Source: an uncultured Saprospiraceae bacterium (GTDB lineage: Bacteria; Bacteroidota; Bacteroidia; Chitinophagales; Saprospiraceae). From it: a DNA stretch of 15,170 bases. Positions within the stretch are counted from its first letter, which is position 1. Each line of letters begins with the position of its first letter. Shown here piece by piece: positions 7,930-14,407 of the stretch. Both the position numbers and the translations under genes were made by a program. The stretch covers positions 1 to 15,170 of the forward strand of contig CALJKQ010000090.1 of the NCBI GenBank assembly GCA_937973565.1, in the 5' to 3' direction. The notes under the pieces are model-generated. The model had not been told where the DNA came from and made no database searches. It saw nothing but the letters and a program-made list of their open reading frames with translations.

Positions 7930-9157
7930 AGTTTTCAAATTCCTGGTCCCATCCCTTGGGCCTGTAGGGGTATCGGATGGTGTATTGTATTTCAATCATG
8001 TTGCGCAACATTTCCCGCAGTTCGTTGATGTTCTCTTTGGTTACCGCAGAGATAAAAATATTCTCGTGCTCGAAGCTGTTTTTTAGGTTGGTCTTTAATT
8101 CCTCCATGATTTCTTTTTGCGTCTGTTCATCGAGGTATTTGTCGAAGTTTTTTTCGCGATACAGATCCACTTTATTAAAAATCAGCAGGGTGGGTTTGTT
8201 GTCAGCTTTGAGCTCCTTCAGGGTGTTGTGTACCGTGCGTATATGGTCCATGTATTGCGGGTGGGCCAGATCTACTACGTGCAGGAGGATATCGCTTTCC
8301 ACCACTTCATCGAGGGTGCTTTTAAAACTTTCGATGAGGTGATGGGGAAGTTTGCGTATAAACCCCACTGTATCCGAAAGTAAGAAAGGCATGCTGCCAA
8401 GCACTACTTTTCTAACCGTAGTGTCGAGTGTGGCAAACAGTTTATTTTCCGCCAGCACTTCTGACTTGCTGAGCAGGTTCATCAGGGTAGATTTGCCAAC
8501 GTTGGTATAACCGACCAGGGCAACGCGGATGAGTTCTCCGCGCGTTTTTCTCTGTGTCTGGGCTTGTTTGTCGATTTTGGCCAACCGATCTTTCAGCAAG
8601 GCAATTTTATCGCGTACAATACGGCGGTCAGTTTCAATTTCCTGCTCTCCGGGACCTCTCATTCCAATACCCCCCTTTTGTCTTTCGAGGTGGGTCCACA
8701 TACCGCGGAGGCGAGGGAGGAGATATTGTGTTTGTGCCAGTTCCACCTGGGTTTTAGCCTGAGCCGTCTGGGCTCTGGAAGCAAAAATATCGAGGATGAG
8801 GGTACTGCGATCCACAATTTTGACCTTCAGGTTTTCCTCCAGGATATTGATTTGTTTTCCGGAAAGGTCATCGTCAAAAATAGCCAGGGTGATTTCGGGG
8901 TGAGATTCAATGTAAGCCGCAATTTCTTCCATTTTGCCCTTACCGATAAAGGTCCTGGGGTCGGGGTTTTGTTTTTGGATGAAGACCTTGAGTGTTTCCG
9001 CTCCCGCTGTTTGGGCAAGAAACTCCAATTCATCCAGATACTCCCTTACAAGTGTTTCTGTTTGCTCCTGTGTGACCAGGCCGACCAGCACACAATATTC
9101 TTGCTCTACCGGCAGTCCGGATTTTGGTTTTTTATTGAGGTCCCATTGCTGACTCAT
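7919..9157 (-). CDS. hflX: GTPase HflX
   Basis: HflX is a ribosome-binding GTPase that splits stalled or stressed 70S ribosomes. The chosen start at 9157 gives 412 residues beginning MSQQWDLNKK. A longer frame reaches a TTG codon near 9244, but a TAnnTTTG match at 9179-9186 sits inside that extension, so the ATG is preferred. The N-terminal HflX domain includes RTFIGKGK near 70-75 and ILDIFASRAQT near 120. The family signature GGIGMRGPGE is at about 162-171. The G domain follows: P-loop GYTNVGKST 216-224, switch II DTVGF 262-266, NKVD 328-331 and SA of the G5 loop at about 370. All nucleotide-binding motifs are intact. It is the first gene of an apparent operon with the M29 aminopeptidase and aldo/keto reductase. 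Confidence 0.96.
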   Translation of the reverse strand: MSQQWDLNKKPKSGLPVEQEYCVLVGLVTQEQTETLVREYLDELEFLAQTAGAETLKVFIQKQNPDPRTFIGKGKMEEIAAYIESHPEITLAIFDDDLSGKQINILEENLKVKIVDRSTLILDIFASRAQTAQAKTQVELAQTQYLLPRLRGMWTHLERQKGGIGMRGPGEQEIETDRRIVRDKIALLKDRLAKIDKQAQTQRKTRGELIRVALVGYTNVGKSTLMNLLSKSEVLAENKLFATLDTTVRKVVLGSMPFLLSDTVGFIRKLPHHLIESFKSTLDEVVESDILLHVVDLAHPQYMDHIRTVHNTLKELKADNKPTLLIFNKVDLYREKNFDKYLDEQTQKEIMEELKTNLKNSFEHENIFISAVTKENINELREMLRNMIEIQYTIRYPYRPKGWDQEFENYVE

Positions 9158-9178
9158 ACAGTGTCTTAAATTCCCGAT

Positions 9179-9186
9179 CAAAAGTA
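9179..9186 (-). promoter_or_regulatory. Probable -7 element of the hflX promoter
   Basis: On the minus strand this reads TACTTTTG, an exact match to TAnnTTTG. Transcription would begin near 9172, about 15 bases before the hflX ATG at 9157. No good -33 TTTG is seen at the expected distance, which limits confidence. Confidence 0.4.
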
Positions 9187-9333
9187 TTAAATTTTGACCA
9201 TACACTTTTCCCTTAGTTGCCGACAAATAAAATTGGGAAATCATTTGTTTGTACCTAACTATAATATGCTTATTATTACAGCCATATTAAAAGAGGGCAT
9301 GTCCTCGATTTCAAACAAAACAAATTAATTAAC

Positions 9334-9804
9334 ATGAGAAAAGCACTTTTATTCCTGAGCGTGTGTTTTGCCCTTTCTTTTACCTATGTTGTTGTAGACC
9401 AGGTGTATGTTTGGGAAGCTTATGCGTTGGAAGTAACGGTACCGGACGATTTTAAGGTTGTAAAAAACACGAATGAAGAATTTGAGATGAAAGGTGATGC
9501 CATGGGCATGTATATGTACCTTTTTGAACAGGATATAACTGTTGAACAAATGGACGATGCCGTGGTGGAAGCAGCCATCGCCATGGAAATGGGAGAAGTG
9601 GATGCCGCACAAGTTATACAGGGGGATGGACTTGATGGGTTTTATGTAGAAGGATTTAAAGATGGAGCAAGGGTTATGTTGGCTGGCATGATTGACCCTA
9701 AAAGCCAAACCAATTTCATGATGGTTATAACATTTTATGACGATGATGATGTAGCAGAAACAGACGCGATAGGTATTATCAACAGCATAAGATCACTTAA
9801 ATAA
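9334..9804 (+). CDS. Small exported acidic, methionine-rich protein of unknown function
   Basis: The 156-residue product begins with MRK and a hydrophobic stretch to about residue 22, a probable Sec signal peptide. Cleavage could be near AYA at about 29-31. The mature part is acidic, with a DDDD run near 137-140, and methionine-rich (about 12 Met overall, several clustered in KGDAMGMYMYLF around 53-64). It starts with a beta-strand pattern (LEVTVPDDFKVV), has a central helix-like segment and ends INSIRSLK. This layout recalls small alpha/beta periplasmic proteins of the PsbP/DcrB type, but that is only a shape impression and no family is recognised. It stands alone on the plus strand, divergent from hflX. 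No convincing promoter was found in the 176-bp gap, which holds a small GAGG/CCTC hairpin near 9293-9306. Confidence 0.75.
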   Translation: MRKALLFLSVCFALSFTYVVVDQVYVWEAYALEVTVPDDFKVVKNTNEEFEMKGDAMGMYMYLFEQDITVEQMDDAVVEAAIAMEMGEVDAAQVIQGDGLDGFYVEGFKDGARVMLAGMIDPKSQTNFMMVITFYDDDDVAETDAIGIINSIRSLK

Positions 9805-9857
9805 TAAGCAGCATCCGGAAGATAAACATTTGGGCATAAACAAAAGCTAAAAGAAAA

Positions 9858-9883
9858 GGGGAGAATTGCCCGGGATTCTCCCC
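9858..9883 (-). terminator. Strong hairpin with U-rich flank on the minus strand
   Basis: Nine perfect pairs (GGGGAGAAT with ATTCTCCCC) enclose an 8-nt loop. On the plus strand the hairpin is followed by CCCGTTC, not a T tract. On the minus strand it runs into TTTTCTTTTAGC. By layout it is therefore a terminator for minus-strand transcription, although no minus-strand gene is seen nearby. It may also stabilise the 3' end of the plus-strand mRNA ending at 9804. Confidence 0.5.
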
Positions 9884-9912
9884 CCGTTCATGGAATTGTG
9901 AATGAGTACTGA

Positions 9913-9957
9913 GCAGGTACATCATTGGGGGTATGATGTATGATTCAAAGAGCCTGC
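9913..9957. repeat. Perfect inverted repeat within outer GCAGG/CCTGC arms
   Basis: TACATCAT at 9918-9925 pairs perfectly with ATGATGTA at 9933-9940 around a 7-nt loop containing GGGGG. Outer arms GCAGG (9913-9917) and CCTGC (9953-9957) could close the structure with a one-sided bulge. It lies between two plus-strand genes and could be an RNA element in a 5' leader or an operator. Apart from this and the hairpin before it, nothing else is recognised in the 9805-10061 gap. Confidence 0.4.
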
Positions 9958-10061
9958 CAAATTCAAAATAAAAGGATATCATTTTTTCAAGTTTGTAATA
10001 TTTAATTTTTTTGATGCGAAGTCGTTGTTGTTTTATACATTAGGTGTGTAAAACGAAAGAG

Positions 10062-12095
10062 ATGTACCAAAAAATTAGCATTTTGATCATAGTGGTCGTG
10101 AATGGCCTATGTTACGGACAGGGTGGAGATGCCTGGAAAGTGGTGGCCAACAACATTGACCCCAATCATTATTATGGTGTAACATTGGCCAATGGCGTAA
10201 CCGGCATTGTTTCTTCCGCAGAAGCGCTGAAGGTAAAAGATGTGGTTTTAAACGGGGCCTATGATTACTATCAAAGAGGGCGTGTTTCCAACATACTCAA
10301 GGGGTTCAACCATCTCAACATGAACCTTGACATCAATGGTCAGCGTGTAGGACCAAAAGAAATTCAGCATTATACCCAGACCCTTGACATGGAAAAGGCT
10401 CAACTCATAACGGATTTTTCTATTGGAGATAAGGCTACGGTCAGCTCAACCATGATGGCATTGAGGCATTTGCCCTATACTGCTATGACAACCCTCACGA
10501 TAACGGCTCAAAAAGACATAACGATTACTCCTATGAGTGTGATTGAAGCACCGGTACACCTGACCGATGTTCGCAATTATTACGCAGAAATTGACCGGCC
10601 CCATGCATTGATCCGATTGCTTACATCGGTGGGAAAAAGTCCATCCGGAAAGCTGAGAGTAGCGGCCAGCAATTCTTTTATATTTGAAGAAGATCATGGC
10701 AAAGAGCCGACGGTTATTCACGAAGACTGGGATTACAACATGCACCTGGCCAAGTTTTCCAAAAAACTTAAAAAGGGAGAGCAATATACCTTTTCGGTGG
10801 TGGCCTCCAGTTGTGCAAGCAATCAGTATGACGATCCCCACAACGAAGCAGAGCGCCTTACCATTTTTGCAGCTCTAGAAGGAAGAGAACGGTTGCTGAA
10901 AAGACACCTGGAAGCCTGGAAAGAAATATGGAAAAGCAATGTAACGGTAGAAGGAAGTGTAGATGTGACAAGAGACATTCGATTTGCCTTATATCATCTC
11001 TATTCCTTTTCGAGAGAGGGAACGGCGTACAGCCTGAGTCCGATGGGACTTTCGGGTCTTGGCTACAATGGGCATGTATTTTGGGACACAGAACTCTGGA
11101 TGTACCCTCCTATGTTGCTGATGCAGCCGGAAATGGCCAGGTCATTTCTTGAATACCGATATCAGAGGTTAGAAGCGGCTAAAAAGAATGCTTTTTCTCA
11201 TGGCTATAAAGGGGCGATGTTTCCCTGGGAGTCATCGGCAGAGGGAAGTGAAGACACACCGGTTTGGGCGCTCACAGGCCCATTTCAGCACCATATAACG
11301 GGTTGTGTAGGCTGGGCATTTTGGAAATATTATCAGGTAACACGCGATAAAACCTGGCTAAAAGACAGGGGGTGGCCTGTGTTGAAAGAGGTTGCCGATT
11401 TCTGGGCCAGCAGGGTAGAGAGAAACGGCCCCGGCCGGTACGATATCAACAACGTAATTGGTGCCAACGAATGGCAGGAAAATATAGACAACAATGCCTT
11501 TACCAATGGAATGGCCATCACCGCCCTACGATATGCTGTGGAAGCAGCAAAGGAGTTGGGAATAACGCCCGATCCGGATTGGAGCCATGTAGCAGACAAC
11601 ATACCCATTCTCACGTTTCCTGATGGAACTACCAAAGAAAACGCAAGTTATGATGGTGTTGAAATCAAGCAAGCCGATGCCAATTTATTGGCTTATCCGC
11701 TGGAAATAGTGACTGACCCCGCCAGAATCGGTCAGGATCTGCAATATTACCTGCCGCGGTATTCCAAGGAAGGGCCGGCCATGGGAGCCGCCATTCTAGC
11801 TGTATTGTATAGCAGGCTGGGTGACTACAACAAAGCTGCTGAAATATTTTCTTCGAGTTATAAACCCAATGAAGTACCTCCTTTTGGTGTGATTTCTGAA
11901 ACGGCAGGAGGTACTAATCCCTACTTTGCAACGGGAGCGGGAGGTATGCTCCAGGCGGTTTTGAATGGTTTTGGGGGCTTGAGCATCACCCCACAAGGGG
12001 TCGTTCAAAAGCCGGGTAGCCTGCCTAAGGGATGGAAAAAAATGACCATCACCGGAGTAGGCGTAGATGAAAAGACATTCGAAGTTAAAGAGTGA
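10062..12095 (+). CDS. Exported GH65-family glycoside hydrolase (alpha-glucosidase type)
   Basis: Numbering from the ATG at 10062 gives 677 residues. A GTG at 10044 adds six polar residues ahead of the signal peptide and is less likely. The hydrophobic leader runs to about residue 20. An N-terminal beta-sandwich is followed by an (alpha/alpha)6 barrel. It contains GHVFWDTELWMYPP with D342, GYKGAMFPWES, and GANEWQENIDNNAFTNG with E470 at the general-acid position. KQAD is at about 536-539. A carboxylate E613 (ISETAGG) lies where GH65 phosphorylases bind phosphate. As in the animal glucosylgalactosyl-hydroxylysine glucosidase of this family, this points to hydrolysis, and export fits that because phosphorylases act in the cytoplasm. 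The substrate is probably an alpha-glucoside or alpha-glucan fragment; the exact linkage cannot be read. It converges on a susCD locus and probably serves the same sugar. A tentative promoter (TTTG near 10010, TATACATT near 10034) would fit the ATG start. Confidence 0.88.
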   Translation: MYQKISILIIVVVNGLCYGQGGDAWKVVANNIDPNHYYGVTLANGVTGIVSSAEALKVKDVVLNGAYDYYQRGRVSNILKGFNHLNMNLDINGQRVGPKEIQHYTQTLDMEKAQLITDFSIGDKATVSSTMMALRHLPYTAMTTLTITAQKDITITPMSVIEAPVHLTDVRNYYAEIDRPHALIRLLTSVGKSPSGKLRVAASNSFIFEEDHGKEPTVIHEDWDYNMHLAKFSKKLKKGEQYTFSVVASSCASNQYDDPHNEAERLTIFAALEGRERLLKRHLEAWKEIWKSNVTVEGSVDVTRDIRFALYHLYSFSREGTAYSLSPMGLSGLGYNGHVFWDTELWMYPPMLLMQPEMARSFLEYRYQRLEAAKKNAFSHGYKGAMFPWESSAEGSEDTPVWALTGPFQHHITGCVGWAFWKYYQVTRDKTWLKDRGWPVLKEVADFWASRVERNGPGRYDINNVIGANEWQENIDNNAFTNGMAITALRYAVEAAKELGITPDPDWSHVADNIPILTFPDGTTKENASYDGVEIKQADANLLAYPLEIVTDPARIGQDLQYYLPRYSKEGPAMGAAILAVLYSRLGDYNKAAEIFSSSYKPNEVPPFGVISETAGGTNPYFATGAGGMLQAVLNGFGGLSITPQGVVQKPGSLPKGWKKMTITGVGVDEKTFEVKE

Positions 12096-12130
12096 TGCTT
12101 GACAGCAATACAAATGCCCTCATGTGGCTA

Positions 12131-12171
12131 CCAAGCTTTTCATAAGTTTGGATCCCCATAGCCTAATGGGG
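12131..12171 (+). repeat. Two consecutive hairpins after the GH65 gene
   Basis: CCAAGCTT (12131-12138) pairs with AAGTTTGG (12144-12151), eight pairs including one G:T. CCCCAT (12154-12159) pairs with ATGGGG (12166-12171). Neither is followed by a T tract on the plus strand, so they are not clear intrinsic terminators. They may protect the 3' end of the GH65 mRNA or aid termination in this convergent gap. Confidence 0.35.
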
Positions 12172-12172
12172 T

Positions 12173-12202
12173 AAAAAAAAGGGGGCAACTTTCGTCGCCC
12201 CC
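12173..12202 (-). terminator. Intrinsic terminator of the susCD transcript
   Basis: On the minus strand GGGGGCGAC pairs with GTTGCCCCC (nine pairs, one G:T) around a GAAA tetraloop, and the stem runs straight into eight T. It starts 8 bp after the susD-like stop codon. It shows that the operon ends here, with no susE-like gene downstream on the same transcript. Confidence 0.92.
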
Positions 12203-12209
12203 GTGAAGG

Positions 12210-14387
12210 TTAGTATCCTTCGTTTTGTTTTAAGTTTGGATTTGCCCCAAGGTCCGCTGAAGGTATGGGGTACATATTATATTTGTTGGATACGGTTTTT
12301 CCTTCTTTGACACCGCCTTTCCACTGCCAAAGGTAAGTACCGTCTGCAAATTGACCAAATCTCACCAGGTCTGTTCTTCTGTGACCTTCCCAGTAGAGTT
12401 CTCTTGCCCTTTCGTCCAAAATAAAGTCGAGGGTCAGATCATTGAGAGAGAGATTACCCACTTTACCGGAGTAGGCTCGTTCTCTTACCGCATTGACGTA
12501 AGCAACGGCCTGGTTTTTATCTCCATTGCCCCTGAGAATGGCTTCTGCGGCCATCAAATAAACATCTGCCAGACGGAACATGGGGAAGTCGGTATCCGGA
12601 AAATCAGAGTCTTTACCGGGTGCTCCTGTGGAAGTAATGTTTTTGAACTTGTTGACAGCGATACCATCTGTAAAGACAGAGAGGTCGTTGATATCTATAT
12701 TCTGTCCTGTGGTGTAGAACATAGGTCTTCTGTCAAATCCTGTAAGTTTATCCTGGTAGGTATAATCCGGTTTGTCAACATCCAGGAACAGTTCGTGTCC
12801 ACCGGGCTTGCCTACCACAATGGCAGTTCCGTTTAAGGTAAGAATGGCATTTCCGTTGTTGTCTCCAAGGGTTTCTCCGCGGTTGTTTTTAAATACAAAG
12901 CTACCGGCGCCGAGGTCGAGCGTAGCTTTCATAGTTTTGGTTTTTGTATCCCAGCTCATGGCCACATCATTTCCTCCCGTTGCAGTACCGGAAACAAACC
13001 ACTGTGTTTTTTCAATGGTGTACTTTTTGGTTTTATTGTCTACACGGATATAATATAAGCCCGCCTCTGGAACCACAATTTTGGCACCACCCGTTTCCAG
13101 GGTGCCGTCAGCATTGTTGTCACCCAATTTGGGGGCTGTATTGGAAGATATGGTTGTAAAATACAGTTCTGTGTTTGGGGTAGCAAAATACAGGTGTCCT
13201 TCGTAAATATTGCTGTTTTTTACCCCTTCGGAAAGAGAGTTGTCTGTATCTGTAGCATCGAAATTCTGGTGAGAGCCGGGCACATACATTTTTTTGTATT
13301 TAACGGTTTCTCCGGGGTTAAATTCTGTGACAACACCGGTGAGATCGGCAGGGAATTTTTCGACCAGCTGTCTGGTGGTACGGGAACCGCCCCAACCACT
13401 GGCAACACCGGAAGCTGCAGGATTCATCGATCCACCGATACCCGCTCTTATGATAAAGGTGGTGCCCCCCCAGGTGCGGGTATTGATGCCATCATAAGTG
13501 ACCGGAAAGATGATTTCCGGAGACAGGTGGTTGTCTGCCAAAAAAATGTTTTTGTAATTGGGATCCAGGGTATAACCCGAGGCAATGACCTTTTGGCACA
13601 CTGCGGTACACTCAGTATACTTTTTTTGACCGGCGTACACTTCATAATTGAGGTATAGTTTGGCAAGCAGGGTCCAGGCAGCAGCCTTATCAGCTCTGCC
13701 ATATTCATTGGCCTTTGGATCTGCAAGGTCGGCTTCGATGGCCAACAATTCTGATTCTATGTATTTGGCGAGGTCAACACCATTGGTCTGTGTAGGAAAG
13801 AAGGAACCTACTTTGTCGTTTTCAGTCACAAAAGGTACGTTTCTAAAAAGATCCAATGCATGCCAGTAGCTCAGTGCTCTCAGGAATCGAGCCTCTGCCC
13901 TGAATTTTTTAACTTCCGCTTTTAGTGCATCGTCTGCACCTCTTTCTGTCAATTTTTCTTCCGTTGTTTCGCGAATAAATTCATTGCAAAGAGAGATTTG
14001 GTAAAATATTCTGCTGTAAAAAGCGTAGATAAAACCGTCTGTTTCTGTCCATGTTTGGTTGTGGAAGTCTTTGATGGTTTGGTCATTCCATCCGATTACT
14101 GCTTCATCGGTAGAAAGTTCCTGGTGGTACCAGTATCCTCTGAGGTACTGTCCGAAACCCTCGTCGATGCCCTCAATATCGGGTTGACCGGCAGCACCCT
14201 GTTGACCGGAAACTGCATATCCCGCATATACTTTGGCCAACACTTTTTTATAGGAAGAGGCATCTTTGTAAACTGCTTCTGCCGTTAAAATGTCTTTATC
14301 CAGCGGCACGGTATTAAGATCATTGAAGCAGGAACTGAAGCCCACTCCTAAAATTATCATCAGGCTTAAAATCGAAGATTTATTCAT
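12210..14387 (-). CDS. SusD/RagB-like nutrient-uptake lipoprotein with inserted SusE/SusF-like binding modules
   Basis: SusD-like lipoproteins sit on the outer surface, bind oligosaccharide or other nutrients and lid the SusC transporter. The signal peptide ends in a lipobox-like FSSC with lipidated C20, followed by the SusD-typical FNDLNTVPLD. Helical TPR-like segments include KFRAEARFLRALSYWHALDLF (about 161-181) and RADKAAAWTLLAKLYLNYE. The C-terminal SusD block resumes with FDRRPMFYTTGQNIDINDLS (from about 551), FPMFRLADVYLMAAEA (about 601-616), ERARELYWEGHRRTDLVRFG and MYPIPSADL. The protein is 725 residues, about 185 more than usual. The excess lies at about 361-545 between RTTRQLVEKFP and FDRRPMFY, and looks like two SusE/F-type modules. 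The gene starts 20 bp after the SusC-like stop and is followed by a strong terminator. Given the insert and the neighbouring GH65 enzyme, an alpha-glucan ligand is likely but not proven. Confidence 0.93.
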   Translation of the reverse strand: MNKSSILSLMIILGVGFSSCFNDLNTVPLDKDILTAEAVYKDASSYKKVLAKVYAGYAVSGQQGAAGQPDIEGIDEGFGQYLRGYWYHQELSTDEAVIGWNDQTIKDFHNQTWTETDGFIYAFYSRIFYQISLCNEFIRETTEEKLTERGADDALKAEVKKFRAEARFLRALSYWHALDLFRNVPFVTENDKVGSFFPTQTNGVDLAKYIESELLAIEADLADPKANEYGRADKAAAWTLLAKLYLNYEVYAGQKKYTECTAVCQKVIASGYTLDPNYKNIFLADNHLSPEIIFPVTYDGINTRTWGGTTFIIRAGIGGSMNPAASGVASGWGGSRTTRQLVEKFPADLTGVVTEFNPGETVKYKKMYVPGSHQNFDATDTDNSLSEGVKNSNIYEGHLYFATPNTELYFTTISSNTAPKLGDNNADGTLETGGAKIVVPEAGLYYIRVDNKTKKYTIEKTQWFVSGTATGGNDVAMSWDTKTKTMKATLDLGAGSFVFKNNRGETLGDNNGNAILTLNGTAIVVGKPGGHELFLDVDKPDYTYQDKLTGFDRRPMFYTTGQNIDINDLSVFTDGIAVNKFKNITSTGAPGKDSDFPDTDFPMFRLADVYLMAAEAILRGNGDKNQAVAYVNAVRERAYSGKVGNLSLNDLTLDFILDERARELYWEGHRRTDLVRFGQFADGTYLWQWKGGVKEGKTVSNKYNMYPIPSADLGANPNLKQNEGY
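12753..13307 (-). other. Insert in the SusD-like gene encoding two tandem SusE/SusF-like modules
   Basis: Residues about 361-545 split into two related units. The first runs YKKMYVPGSHQNF, EGHLYF, ELYFTT, then LGDNNADGTLETGGAKIVVPEAG and YYIRVDNKTKKYTI. The second runs QWFVSGTAT, MSWDTKTKTMKATLDLGAGSFVFKNN, then LGDNNGNAILTLNG and AIVVGKPGGHELFLDVDKPDYTY. Both share LGDNN, a Gly-rich turn, a V-rich strand and a final VD plus YT strand, the pattern of the C-terminal starch-binding domains of SusE and SusF. The reading frame is continuous through both junctions, so this is a true in-frame insertion, not a frameshift. Boundaries are estimated by eye to within about ten residues. Confidence 0.7.
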
Positions 14388-14407
14388 GATTTGTGGCTTT
14401 TCAAGAA

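Noticed and set aside
7930..7995. Upstream ATG for the M29 aminopeptidase at 7995
   Set aside because: It would overlap hflX by 77 bp and add a polar 22-residue extension. The ATG at 7929 matches the family N-terminus.
8564..9169. A 201-residue open frame on the plus strand opposite hflX
   Set aside because: It is antisense to a fully motif-bearing hflX, lacks any recognisable domain, and has several competing overlapping frames beside it.
9158..9244. Extended hflX start at 9244
   Set aside because: It needs a TTG start and places a perfect TAnnTTTG promoter box inside the coding region.
12351..12836. A 161-residue open frame on the plus strand inside the susD-like gene
   Set aside because: It lies opposite strongly conserved SusD coding sequence and its translation looks like antisense Cys/Ser/Val-rich noise.
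12753..13307. The SusD insert as a frameshift or assembly artefact joining two genes
   Set aside because: The frame is continuous across both junctions, canonical SusD sequence resumes afterwards, and both units keep protein-like repeat patterns.
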